This document shows, one piece after another, positions 11,305 through 18,883 of a DNA stretch of 64,000 bases. Origin of the DNA: Corynebacterium halotolerans (GTDB taxonomy: Bacteria; Actinomycetota; Actinomycetes; Mycobacteriales; Mycobacteriaceae); NCBI RefSeq assembly GCF_001056295.1, contig NZ_JVMD01000005.1:62001-126000 (forward strand). The letters run 5' to 3'. The position numbers and the translations under genes are program-made. Positions within the stretch are counted from its first letter, which is position 1; each line of letters opens with the position of its first letter. The notes under the pieces were generated by a model. The model ran no database searches and was not told the DNA's origin. It was given only the letters and a program-made list of their open reading frames with translations.

Positions 11305-11934
11305 ATGACCTCCCGTGACACCGTGACCTTCTGGTTCGACGTCTCCTGCCCCTTCTGCTGGATCACCTCCCGGTGGATCAAGGAGGTGGAGAAGGTCCGC
11401 GACATCGACGTCACGTGGAAGCCGATGAGCCTGTCGGTGCTCAACGAGGGCCGCGACGAACTGCCCGAGGACTACAAGCGGATGATGGTGGCCAACTGGG
11501 GGCCGGCCCGCGTGTTCGCCGCGGTCGCGGCGGAGGACGGCGAGGACGAGCTCGACGCCCTCTACACCGAGATGGGCACCCGCGTCCACGACGGCGGCCA
11601 GGGCGGCAAGGACACCGCCGACGGCTACGACGACATCATCCGCGAGTCGCTGGCCGCCGTCGGCCTGCCCGCCGAGCGCTTCGACGCCGCGCATTCCGAC
11701 CGGTACGACGCGAAGCTGCGCGAGTACCACGCCGGCGCGATGGACGCCGTCGGCGATGACGTGGGCACCCCGGTGGTCAAGCTCGGCGACACCGCGTTCT
11801 TCGGCCCGGTGCTGACGCGCATCCCCCGCGGCGAGGAGGCCGGCACCATCTTCGACGGCGCCATCGCCCTGGCCGGGTACCCGCATTTCTTCGAGCTGAA
11901 GCGCTCGCGCACCGAGTCGCCCGAGTTCGATTAG
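11305..11934 (+). CDS. DsbA-family, mycothiol-dependent oxidoreductase (Rv2466c-like)
   Basis: The 209-residue cytoplasmic thioredoxin-fold protein has CPFC at residues 15-18 just after the first strand (TVTFWFDVSCPFCWITSRW), an inserted helical domain and a cis-Pro loop (GTPVVKLG). Length and sequence resemble Mycobacterium tuberculosis Rv2466c, a mycothiol-dependent reductase acting in oxidative defence and nitro-prodrug reduction. There is no signal peptide, so an exported DsbA is unlikely. GAAAGG lies 8 bases before the ATG, and a perfect inverted repeat surrounds the putative -10, suggesting control by a regulator. A META-domain gene follows 3 bases after the stop. Confidence 0.85.
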   Translation: MTSRDTVTFWFDVSCPFCWITSRWIKEVEKVRDIDVTWKPMSLSVLNEGRDELPEDYKRMMVANWGPARVFAAVAAEDGEDELDALYTEMGTRVHDGGQGGKDTADGYDDIIRESLAAVGLPAERFDAAHSDRYDAKLREYHAGAMDAVGDDVGTPVVKLGDTAFFGPVLTRIPRGEEAGTIFDGAIALAGYPHFFELKRSRTESPEFD

Positions 11935-11937
11935 GGC

Positions 11938-12393
11938 ATGGCTTTGCGACGGCGCCGGGCGGCGGGTTCGGCGGGGGAGAGCGGCATGGCGCGCCGGGCG
12001 TTCGCCGTGGGCGCCGCGCTCGTCGTCGTCGCCGCAGTCACCGCGGGGGTTGCGTGGGCGATGGGGGCGTTCCGCGGGCCGGAGCCGATCACCGGAGTGG
12101 ATTGGCACCTCGAGTCGGATCGGCGGGCGAGTTTCCGCATCGACGGCACCGAGCTGAAGGGCACGGATTCGTGCAACCGAATCTTCGGCGACGCGTCGGT
12201 GTCCGAGGGTGAGCCGATGGTCATCGAGTTCGGCGTGCTCGCTTCGACGCGGATGGCCTGCCCCGACGGCATGGACACGCAGGAAGCGATGCGGGTGGCG
12301 TTGGAGGGGCGGCGGCTGGTCGAGCGTCCCGATGACGCGACGATGGTGTTGGTCGACGAAGCGACGGGCAACAGCTGGCGGTTCGTGCGTTAG
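11938..12393 (+). CDS. Membrane-anchored META-domain protein
   Basis: The protein has 151 residues. An Arg-rich start is followed by one transmembrane segment (about residues 20-42) and then a small domain with the META/HslJ features: a TGVDWHLES opening, a DSCNRIFGDASV turn and TRMACPDGMDTQEA with two Cys. It is probably anchored with the domain outside the membrane; the family function is unknown (HslJ is linked to heat and novobiocin tolerance in E. coli). It starts 3 bases after the DsbA-like stop, so the two form an operon. Its first codons (ATG-GCTTTGCGAC) contain an exact copy of the dispersed 10-mer, translated MALRR. An ATG at 11986 is an alternative start. Confidence 0.72.
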   Translation: MALRRRRAAGSAGESGMARRAFAVGAALVVVAAVTAGVAWAMGAFRGPEPITGVDWHLESDRRASFRIDGTELKGTDSCNRIFGDASVSEGEPMVIEFGVLASTRMACPDGMDTQEAMRVALEGRRLVERPDDATMVLVDEATGNSWRFVR

Positions 12394-12402
12394 CCGCGCG
12401 CC

Positions 12403-13695
12403 CTACATCCCCTTCGAGCCGTCGATGACGGTGAGCTTCAGCGCGGGGGCGTGCTCGCCCGGGCCGGAACCGATGGGCGCGAGCTCCTCAGCCGTCGCCC
12501 CCTCCTCCTCGACGGCGTCGGCGTCGGGGTGCCACGCCGGCGGCACGTACACGCAGGTGGGATCCGACGCGCGGTAGTCGCCGGTCAGCGCGAACGCCGT
12601 CGACCGCGAACCGCCGCACACGTTGTGGAACCCGCAGACGCTGCACTTGCCGTGCCAATTGTCGGGGTCGCGCAACTCCTTGAACACCGGAGACTCGGAG
12701 TAGATCTCCGGGAAATCGGTTTCCTTCACGTTGCCGCAGTGCAGCGGCAGGAAGCCGTTGGGGTACACGTCGCCGATGTGGTCGATGAAGGCGAATCCCG
12801 AGCCGGAATTCACCGCCATGGGGGAGCGCGGCGGACGGGGCTTGGCGGGGTGCTCGCCGAGAAGCTCGGTGGTTTGGCGCGTCAGCTCGTCGTAAAGCGG
12901 GCCGCCCTCGTACTTCGGCGCGCCGGTCTCCTCCGCCTCGCGGCGCTGCAGCACCACGCGGCGGTACTGCGGGGCCTCCGTGGTCTTGATGGCGATGCGG
13001 TCCGACACGTCGACCAGCCAATTGAGCACGTCCTCGCGCTCCTGCGGCGACAGGCAATTCAGCGCCGCCCCGCGGCCCGTGGGCACGAGGAAGAAGACGT
13101 ACCACATCTTCGCGCCCATCTCGATGACCCGCTTCAGCAGCGCCGGGGCCTCGTGGATGTTGTCGCGCGTCAGGGTGGAGTTGATCTGCAGGCGGTAGCC
13201 GGCCTCGTTGATCACCGGCGCCATCTCGACGGTTTTCTCGAACGTGCCGGAAAAACCGCGGAACGCGTCATGGGTCGCCGCCGTCGCGCCGTCGAGCGAC
13301 ATGGACATGGCCTTGCCGCCGGCCTCGCGCAGCGACCGGACGCGCTCCGGCGTCAGCTTCGGCGTCACCGACGGCGACAGGGAGACGTTGAGGCCCTTCG
13401 ACGTGCCGTACTCCGTCAGCTCCTCCAGATCCGCCCGCTCGAACGGATCGCCGCCCGTGAACACCACCAGCGGCAGCGGCCTGTCGTACGACGCCAGCGC
13501 GTCGAGAAGGCGCTTGCCCTCCTCCGTGGTCAGCTGATCCGGGTGCGGTTCGTGCTGCGCGTCGGCCCGGCAGTGCTTGCACACCAGGCCACACGCCCGC
13601 GTCACCTCCCAGATGACGATGAACGGCTTCTCGTTGATGTCGTGGCGGACGGTGCGGACTGCAGGGGGCCGGTGCACTGAACTTCCTCGGATCAT
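12403..13695 (-). CDS. Radical SAM / SPASM-domain protein
   Basis: The 430-residue enzyme has the radical SAM cluster motif C-x3-C-x2-C at Cys35, Cys39 and Cys42 (RACGLVCKHC), the SAM-binding GGDP motif (VVFTGGDPF) and a SPASM-like C-terminal Cys set (LHCGN, CSVCGFHNVCGGSR, PTCVY) for auxiliary iron-sulfur clusters. The type resembles NirJ/AhbD/PqqE-like enzymes and a family I know only as a TIGR04053-type group of unknown reaction. Substrates of relatives are haem precursors or ribosomal peptides. I see no precursor peptide next to it. The ATG at 13695 is preferred to a GTG at 13737, but neither has a good Shine-Dalgarno sequence. It lies 60 bases behind an MmpS-like gene on the same strand. 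Confidence 0.85.
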   Translation of the reverse strand: MIRGSSVHRPPAVRTVRHDINEKPFIVIWEVTRACGLVCKHCRADAQHEPHPDQLTTEEGKRLLDALASYDRPLPLVVFTGGDPFERADLEELTEYGTSKGLNVSLSPSVTPKLTPERVRSLREAGGKAMSMSLDGATAATHDAFRGFSGTFEKTVEMAPVINEAGYRLQINSTLTRDNIHEAPALLKRVIEMGAKMWYVFFLVPTGRGAALNCLSPQEREDVLNWLVDVSDRIAIKTTEAPQYRRVVLQRREAEETGAPKYEGGPLYDELTRQTTELLGEHPAKPRPPRSPMAVNSGSGFAFIDHIGDVYPNGFLPLHCGNVKETDFPEIYSESPVFKELRDPDNWHGKCSVCGFHNVCGGSRSTAFALTGDYRASDPTCVYVPPAWHPDADAVEEEGATAEELAPIGSGPGEHAPALKLTVIDGSKGM

Positions 13696-13755
13696 GGTGG
13701 CTGGGAAACGCGCGGTAAACGCAGGTTCCCCCGCCACATTACGCTCGGTCGCGGC

Positions 13756-14346
13756 CTACTTGAAGGCGTCGGCGATCGCCGTGGAATCGGCGCTGCACGT
13801 CGCCGACGCGAACTCGCCCGTGGCGGTGTTCTCCGAGATCGTCTTGCCGTTGGCGATGATCTTGCACGTGATGGATCCGGTGTCGTTGATCCCGTTGGTG
13901 ACGCTGAGGTGGCCGCCGAAGATCCCCTTCACGGTCACGTCCTTGGTCCAGCCGGCGGCGACGCCCGAATCCTGCGCCGTGTTCGCTTCGTCGACGTTGT
14001 AGGTCACCGTCGCGTCGGCGGCGTCGCCCTCGATCGCGTAGGTGATGGTGTGCTCGGCGTTGAGCTGCTTGTCGACTTCGTTGGCCGCCCCACCCAGCAT
14101 GGCCATGCAACCGCCCGCGATGAGGAGCAGCAGAATCGCCAGGATCAGGGGGATCAGGCAGCCGGGCCGCTTGTAGAGGGGCTTCTTCGGCTCCTGCACG
14201 TACACGACGTTGGGCTGGCCGGGTTCGCCGCCGGCGTAGGGTCCGGCGTTCCGCGGGTTGCCGTAATGCGGCCCGCCCGGGCCCTGCTGCGGGCCGGGCA
14301 TGCCGGAGGGGTTGGTTCCGTGGGGGTCGGGATTGGGGTTCGACAT
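13756..14346 (-). CDS. MmpS-like transport accessory protein
   Basis: The 196-residue protein has a Pro/Gly/Asn-rich cytoplasmic start (about residues 1-50), one strong transmembrane segment (CLIPLILAILLLLIAGG) and an extracytoplasmic beta domain. That domain matches the MmpS family: TYAIEGDAADATVTYNVD, then WTKDVTVKGIFGGHLSV, SITCKIIANGKTISEN and ATCSA, with two Cys likely to form a disulfide. MmpS proteins usually partner MmpL lipid or siderophore exporters, but no MmpL gene is in this window. AGGAGC lies 5 bases before the ATG at 14346. Confidence 0.8.
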   Translation of the reverse strand: MSNPNPDPHGTNPSGMPGPQQGPGGPHYGNPRNAGPYAGGEPGQPNVVYVQEPKKPLYKRPGCLIPLILAILLLLIAGGCMAMLGGAANEVDKQLNAEHTITYAIEGDAADATVTYNVDEANTAQDSGVAAGWTKDVTVKGIFGGHLSVTNGINDTGSITCKIIANGKTISENTATGEFASATCSADSTAIADAFK

Positions 14347-14644
14347 CGTCGCTCCTGAAAGCTCGTGCCGGATCGCGGGTTGGAGTGTGAGCCGGCGTGG
14401 ACGCGATCCGCGGTGGCGGACCGGGTGAGGCTCGCGTGAGCGGGGCCTCTTCGAAGCAACCGGATCCGTGGGCGGCGGTGCCCGCCACGGAACGTCGTCC
14501 GGCGACTTCGCGAGCATCATGTCGAACCGTCCGGATCGCCTATTTTTCTACATCGAATGGGCGAGCGAACAGTGTTTTTCGGGCCTTTCGGCGAGGTGGG
14601 CGGCCCGTCGTGAAGCGTGGCCCCCGCGATCCCCCACCGGGCCC
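14347..14644. other. Intergenic region upstream of the MmpS-like gene
   Basis: 298 bases without a gene. An AT-rich patch at 14538-14580 (CTATTTTTCTACATC and GTGTTTTTCGG) is the likely promoter region of the minus-strand MmpS-like gene. A degenerate dispersed motif, GTCGTGAAGC, is at 14607-14616. Nothing else was recognised. Confidence 0.5.
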
Positions 14645-15433
14645 CTACTGGGCGACGGCGCCGGTGACCGGCCACTTGCCGGCGGCGGCGATGCGGAACT
14701 CGTTGAGGGCCCGCTCCATGTGGTCGCGGGACGTCATCAGCGTGATGCCGCGGCCGCCGCGCTCGGCGACGATCTTCGACGACAGCGCCGCATTTTCCTT
14801 CGTGTTGCCCGACCGGTCCTCGGTGGTGATGCGCGAGCCGTCGATGCCGTGGCCCGTCAGCCACTCGCGCATCGCCTCGGCCTCGGACTTGCCCTTCTTC
14901 GGGGCGCCGCCGGACACGATGATCGGGGTCTCCGGGAAGGCCTCCGCCAGGTCCTTCGCGCCGGCCAGTCGCGTGACCAGTTCGTCGCGAAGCTCGCCCT
15001 CGTCGGTGAGCCCGTAGCCGAGGACCACGATGTGGTGCCCCCGCGGGTCGGCGGTCAGCTGCACCGGGTACGACGTCGACTCCGACTCGAGGCGCGTGCA
15101 CAGGCGGATGAGGTCCTCGTTGTCGGACATGCACAGCGGGCTCGACGACAGCACCGCATCCCGCACCGCCGTGGGGCCGTCGGGCGCGCGGTTCGGATTC
15201 GGCTGCGCGGGGGAAGCCGCCGGGGCGGGGGTGGGGGAGGGTTCGGCGTGGGCCGTCTGCGCGGCCATCGGGGAAGCCACGAGGAGCGCGGAGGCGATGG
15301 CCACGGGGAGCGCGCGACCGAAGATCACGCGGGCGGAAATCCCTTCCCCGGAATGGGTTCGGGCGGTGGTGCCGCGGATCGGTGCGGCTGCCGCGGCGCC
15401 GGACGGGTGAACTCGGTCCCAGGAAAATCGCAT
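14645..15433 (-). CDS. Secreted YdcF/DUF218-family protein
   Basis: The 262-residue protein has a long signal-peptide-like start (hydrophobic core about residues 40-58, ending ASPMAAQTAHA) followed by a Pro/Ala-rich stretch. From about residue 110 the DUF218 pattern appears: HHIVVLGYGL, PIIVSGGAPKKGKSEAEAMR and TEDRSGNTKENA, ending with the HMERALNEF helix. DUF218 proteins include SanA/ElyC-type envelope factors in E. coli; the reaction is not known. Here it should act outside the membrane. The ATG at 15433 has no strong Shine-Dalgarno sequence, and an inner start near residue 35 would give a more usual signal peptide. An AT-rich perfect palindrome lies 30-54 bases upstream, between this gene and rpiB. 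Confidence 0.78.
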   Translation of the reverse strand: MRFSWDRVHPSGAAAAAPIRGTTARTHSGEGISARVIFGRALPVAIASALLVASPMAAQTAHAEPSPTPAPAASPAQPNPNRAPDGPTAVRDAVLSSSPLCMSDNEDLIRLCTRLESESTSYPVQLTADPRGHHIVVLGYGLTDEGELRDELVTRLAGAKDLAEAFPETPIIVSGGAPKKGKSEAEAMREWLTGHGIDGSRITTEDRSGNTKENAALSSKIVAERGGRGITLMTSRDHMERALNEFRIAAAGKWPVTGAVAQ

Positions 15434-15462
15434 GGCCGAGAAGGTAGCGAAAAGTAACGGAT

Positions 15463-15487
15463 TTATCAAAACTTTCGCTTTTGATAA
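15463..15487. promoter_or_regulatory. AT-rich 25-bp inverted repeat (putative operator)
   Basis: TTATCAAAA (15463-15471) and TTTTGATAA (15479-15487) are a perfect 9-bp inverted repeat with the 7-base spacer CTTTCGC. It is the most AT-rich perfect palindrome I see in the window. It sits 30 bases before the minus-strand YdcF-like gene and 79 bases before rpiB. Confidence 0.6.
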
Positions 15488-15553
15488 CAACGGCGCCGGT
15501 GCGCCGCCACCGCCCCCTCCGCGGCGCAGGGCACCCCCGCGCCCGCGCCTGGT

Positions 15554-15559
15554 TATGCT
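15554..15559 (+). promoter_or_regulatory. -10 hexamer TATGCT, leaderless start for rpiB
   Basis: TATGCT ends 6 bases before the rpiB ATG (15566); no Shine-Dalgarno sequence is present. Confidence 0.5.
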
Positions 15560-15565
15560 TGTCCC

Positions 15566-16042
15566 ATGCGTATTTACCTTGGCGCGGACCACGCCGGTTT
15601 CGAGATGAAGAACCTGATCAAGGACCACCTGGAGAAGGCGGGCCACGAGGTCGTCGATTGCGGCGCCCACGTGTACGACGCCGCCGACGATTATCCGGCC
15701 TTCTGCATCGAGGCCGCTTCCCGCACCGTCAACGACCCGGGCTCCCTGGGCATCGTGCTCGGCGGTTCCGGCAATGGCGAGCAGATCGCCGCCAACAAGG
15801 TCAAGGGCGCCCGCTGCGCCCTGGCCTGGTCGGTGGAGACCGCCAAGCTGGCCCGCGAGCACAACAACGCCCAGCTCATCGGCCTGGGCGGCCGCATGCA
15901 TTCCGAGGAGGAGGCGCTGGCCATCGTCGATGCCTTCGTCACCCAGCCGTGGAGCGAGGAGGAGCGCCACCAGCGCCGAATCGACATCCTCGCCGAGTAC
16001 GAGAAGACCGGCATCGCCCCCGCCCTGCCCGAGCAGGAGTAG
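15566..16042 (+). CDS. rpiB: Ribose-5-phosphate isomerase B
   Basis: The 158-residue enzyme interconverts ribose 5-phosphate and ribulose 5-phosphate in the pentose phosphate pathway. It begins MRIYLGADHAGFEMKN with the family ADHAG motif, has YPAFC, and carries GIVLGGSGNGEQIAANKVKG for phosphate binding. It has Ser in GGSGNG where enterobacterial enzymes have the catalytic Cys (GTGIG / CGSG), which is the actinobacterial form, as in M. tuberculosis RpiB. It is a single-gene unit with its own leaderless promoter and a strong terminator. Confidence 0.95.
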   Translation: MRIYLGADHAGFEMKNLIKDHLEKAGHEVVDCGAHVYDAADDYPAFCIEAASRTVNDPGSLGIVLGGSGNGEQIAANKVKGARCALAWSVETAKLAREHNNAQLIGLGGRMHSEEEALAIVDAFVTQPWSEEERHQRRIDILAEYEKTGIAPALPEQE

Positions 16043-16097
16043 CGCGAGGCGCCGGCGGTTTAAGCCGGGTCGCCGGCCCAGCTGCCGCGACGACGAA

Positions 16098-16133
16098 GCG
16101 GCACCCCACGTTCGAGTGGGGTGCCGCTTTTTT
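16098..16133 (+). terminator. Rho-independent terminator after rpiB
   Basis: A 12-bp perfect stem (16098-16109 with 16116-16127), six-base loop GTTCGA, then TTTTTT (16128-16133). Confidence 0.95.
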
Positions 16134-16143
16134 GCTTTGCGAC
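16134..16143 (+). repeat. Dispersed motif GCTTTGCGAC
   Basis: Exact copy starting on the base after the rpiB terminator U-run. The copy at 2686 is placed similarly, two bases after its terminator. Confidence 0.7.
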
Positions 16144-16174
16144 GGACCGGCCCGGGCCCGCAGCCAGGCGAAAC

Positions 16175-17011
16175 CTAGAAGTCGAAGTCGAAGCCGTCGC
16201 CGCCGCCGTCGAAGAAGCCCCCGCCGTCGCCGCCATCGCCGTCGCCGCCGAAAAGGCCGTCGAAGAAGCCGCCGCCGTCATCGCCGCCGCCGTCGCCGAG
16301 TTCACCGGCGTCGCCCTCGTCGATGAAGGTGTCGGCGGGCCCATCGGACCCGTCGCCGGCGCCGCTCTCGAAGTTCGACGCGGCGTACGCCACGCCCGAC
16401 ATGCCGTTGAACATCAGCGAGAACAGGGCGACCGAGCCCATGGCCCACATGCCGGTGCGCAGGGCGGACTGCCACCACGGCTCCGAGTACCAGCCGGCGG
16501 GCACCGGGCGCCCGGCGACGCGGCCGCCGGGGTAGTAGTTCGGGGTTTCCTCGGTGGCCACGGGCGACGCGGTGATCTCGCGGCCCTCGTGCTCGATGGT
16601 GCGCTGCTCGGTCACGGAGCCGGCGGAGCGCTGGCCCTCCAGCGGCGGCAGTTCGGGGCCGGCGGGCATGCCCATGATCTCGCGCGCCGCGGCGACGTAG
16701 TGCAGGCCCTCGAGCGCGGATTCGCGCGCGAGTTGCGCCTGCTTGACGGTGTTGGCGGTGGAGATCTGCGACGACGCGGCGTTGTAGCGCTCGGAGGCGT
16801 CGGCCATCGCCTGGGTGGAGGCGGTGTCGGTGCCGGAGATGGACAGCACCTGGGAACCGAGCCGTTCGATCCAGCGGCGGGCGTCGGCCACGGCGTCGGC
16901 GACGTCGTCGTGTTCGCGCTGTGCGATGGCGTTGTTCTGGCGCTTCTGCGTCATCTGGATCAGCAGGACGCCGCCGATGATCGCGATGCCGATGAGGAGG
17001 ATGGCTGACAT
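16175..17011 (-). CDS. Membrane protein with coiled-coil and Gly/Asp/Phe-rich tail
   Basis: This 278-residue protein has no function I recognise. Residues 1-20 are a transmembrane helix (MSAILLIGIAIIGGVLLIQM). About 22-115 is a charged, probably coiled-coil segment. About 185-215 is a second hydrophobic segment (MWAMGSVALFSLMFNGMSG). The last 60 residues are almost entirely Gly and Asp with repeated GGGFFDG/GLFGGDG units, ending DGFDFDF. Such acidic Gly-rich tails may be surface-exposed, flexible or metal-binding, but this is speculation. AGGA lies upstream of the ATG at 17011. It is convergent with rpiB. Confidence 0.7.
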   Translation of the reverse strand: MSAILLIGIAIIGGVLLIQMTQKRQNNAIAQREHDDVADAVADARRWIERLGSQVLSISGTDTASTQAMADASERYNAASSQISTANTVKQAQLARESALEGLHYVAAAREIMGMPAGPELPPLEGQRSAGSVTEQRTIEHEGREITASPVATEETPNYYPGGRVAGRPVPAGWYSEPWWQSALRTGMWAMGSVALFSLMFNGMSGVAYAASNFESGAGDGSDGPADTFIDEGDAGELGDGGGDDGGGFFDGLFGGDGDGGDGGGFFDGGGDGFDFDF

Positions 17012-17146
17012 TGTGGTCACGGTCCTATCTCGGTGGGTGGTTCCGGGTGCTTTCGTGTGGCCCGGGGGTTGTTCCGGGTCCATCCCATGCAACGGGCGAG
17101 GGGCCGGATTCGTTCCCCTTCTCCCCGGATTATCCCGCGTTCCGGG

Positions 17147-17156
17147 GCTTTGCGAC
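17147..17156 (+). repeat. Dispersed motif GCTTTGCGAC
   Basis: Exact copy in the gap between the divergent membrane-protein gene and the GH1 gene, with the extended form GCTTTGCGACGCCC. Confidence 0.7.
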
Positions 17157-17272
17157 GCCCACGCGCCGCGCCGTCCGGCCCCTTTTTCCCAGCGGCGAAT
17201 CGGCGTCGCCGGGCGGACGAAAACGGACACAACGTTTCCGTCGAAAACCACTTTTTCGCGGACCGTGGCTCT

Positions 17273-17278
17273 TAGTGT
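17273..17278 (+). promoter_or_regulatory. -10 hexamer TAGTGT, leaderless start for the GH1 gene
   Basis: TAGTGT ends 6 bases before the ATG at 17285; no Shine-Dalgarno sequence is present. Confidence 0.42.
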
Positions 17279-17284
17279 GTTGGT

Positions 17285-18883
17285 ATGTCAACCACGGGGC
17301 CCGGCGGCACACCCAAGCCAATGCCCGCGCCGCGCACGTCACCGGCTGCGGAACCGCTGCTTCACGACGTCGATTTGCGCGGCCTGCTCATCGGAACGGC
17401 GTCTGCGGCGCTCCAGATCGAGGGCGGCGACCAGAACAACGATTGGCTCGATTGGGCACTCGAGCCGGGCAACGTGGCCGACGGTTCGACGCCGCTGCGC
17501 GCCACCGACCATTGGAATCGCTGGCGCGAGGACAACCGGCTGATGGCGGCGCTCGGCCTGCCCATCGCGCGCATCGGCGTGGAATGGTCGCGCATCGAGC
17601 CGCGGCCGGGGGAGTTCGACCATGCGGTGCTCGACCGCTACCGCGAGGAGATCGCGGATCTGCGCGACAGGGGAATCCGGCCCCTGGTGACGCTGCACCA
17701 CTTCGTCAACCCGCGCTGGTTCGCCGCGCGCGGGGGTTTCACCTCGGATGACGCGCCCCATGCCTTCCTGCGTTTCGCGGAGACGACCGTGCGCGCGCTC
17801 GATGATCTGGTCGACGAGTGGGTGACGGTCAACGAGCCCAACGTCTACTCGACCCAGGCCCACCTGTTCCGGTCCGGCCCTCCGGGCAACCGGTCGTGGC
17901 GGGACACGATGGCGGTGCTGCGCAACATGGCGGTGTCGCATATCCTCGGCCACCAGCTCATCCACGGCATCCAGGGCGACCGCGCCAAGGTCGGCTTCGC
18001 GCACCATGCCCGCGGGTTCGAGCCGCGCAATCCCCGCAATCCCATCCACCGCGGCCTGTCGCGGCTGAACCGGTTCCTGTTCCAGGACATCGTCGCCGAC
18101 GCGCATTTGGCGGGTGAGTTCCACCCATTGTTGGGCGGTGCGAAGGTGGGGCGGAACCTGCCGTCGGGCAGCCACCACGACTTTTTGGGCCTCAACTACT
18201 ACACGCGCACGGCAGTGGACAGGCTTGACGACGGTACGTTCGCCGGTGCCCCCGTCAACGATCTCGGCTGGGAAATCCACCCCGCCGGCCTGGCCGACTG
18301 CGCCCGTGACCTGCACCAGCGGTACGGGGGACCCGTATGGGTGACCGAAAACGGCACGTGCGATCTCGGCGATCCCGGGTCGGCCGCCAATCCGGCGCCG
18401 GGTGCGGACGGGGAGGCGGGCGTCGCAAAGCAGGAGGCGCCCGCCGCAGCCGACCGCAGTCTGGAATCCTTCCGGCCGCGGTTCATTCTGGAGCATCTGC
18501 GCGCGATCGCCGAGTCCGGTCTGCCCATCGAGCGCTGGTACCACTGGTGCTTCGTGGACAACTGGGAATGGGCCGACGGCGAGGGGCCGCGGTTCGGCAT
18601 CGTCCACCTCGACTACGAAACGCAGGAGCGCACGCTCAAGCCGTCCGCGCATCTGCTCGCGGAACTGGCGCGGACCGGGCGGATCACCCCGGACCTGCAT
18701 GGGCGCTACACCGCCGGGCGGCGCTACCCCGTCGCCGATGAACGCACCGACCCGACCGTGCGGTCCGCCATGCGCGCCATGACGTCCGACGCCGCCACGA
18801 TGCCCGACGCCACCAAGACGTCCGGCGCCGCCAAGACGTCCGGCGCCGCCAACATGTCCGACACAGGGGAGGGGAGCCGATGA
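17285..18883 (+). CDS. Glycoside hydrolase family 1 (beta-glucosidase-like)
   Basis: The 532-residue enzyme has the retaining GH1 residues: acid/base Glu184 in VTVNEPN and nucleophile Glu355 in WVTENGT. Sugar-site segments FLIGTASAALQIEGG-like and WYHWCFVDNWEW are also present. It should cleave beta-linked glycosides; the substrate is not evident. It has no signal peptide, so the substrate is presumably imported, plausibly by the MFS protein whose ATG overlaps this stop by 4 bases. Two features are non-family: a linker at about 365-395 containing an in-frame copy of the dispersed 10-mer (GVAKQ, residues 379-383), and a C-terminal tail of about 40 residues built from TSGAAK/TSDAAT repeats. Confidence 0.9.
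   Translation: MSTTGPGGTPKPMPAPRTSPAAEPLLHDVDLRGLLIGTASAALQIEGGDQNNDWLDWALEPGNVADGSTPLRATDHWNRWREDNRLMAALGLPIARIGVEWSRIEPRPGEFDHAVLDRYREEIADLRDRGIRPLVTLHHFVNPRWFAARGGFTSDDAPHAFLRFAETTVRALDDLVDEWVTVNEPNVYSTQAHLFRSGPPGNRSWRDTMAVLRNMAVSHILGHQLIHGIQGDRAKVGFAHHARGFEPRNPRNPIHRGLSRLNRFLFQDIVADAHLAGEFHPLLGGAKVGRNLPSGSHHDFLGLNYYTRTAVDRLDDGTFAGAPVNDLGWEIHPAGLADCARDLHQRYGGPVWVTENGTCDLGDPGSAANPAPGADGEAGVAKQEAPAAADRSLESFRPRFILEHLRAIAESGLPIERWYHWCFVDNWEWADGEGPRFGIVHLDYETQERTLKPSAHLLAELARTGRITPDLHGRYTAGRRYPVADERTDPTVRSAMRAMTSDAATMPDATKTSGAAKTSGAANMSDTGEGSR
18779..18868 (+). repeat. In-frame 18-bp tandem repeat at the 3' end of the GH1 gene
   Basis: AAGACGTCCGGCGCCGCC occurs exactly twice (18815-18832, 18833-18850). 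It is flanked by degraded copies from 18779 to 18868, encoding KTSGAA-type hexapeptides. The tail lies outside the GH1 fold and may vary in copy number between strains. Confidence 0.75.

Noticed and set aside
13696..13737. Upstream GTG (13737) as start of the radical SAM gene
   Set aside because: The added residues are not family-like and there is no Shine-Dalgarno or -10 sequence at the right distance; the ATG at 13695 is preferred, with uncertainty.
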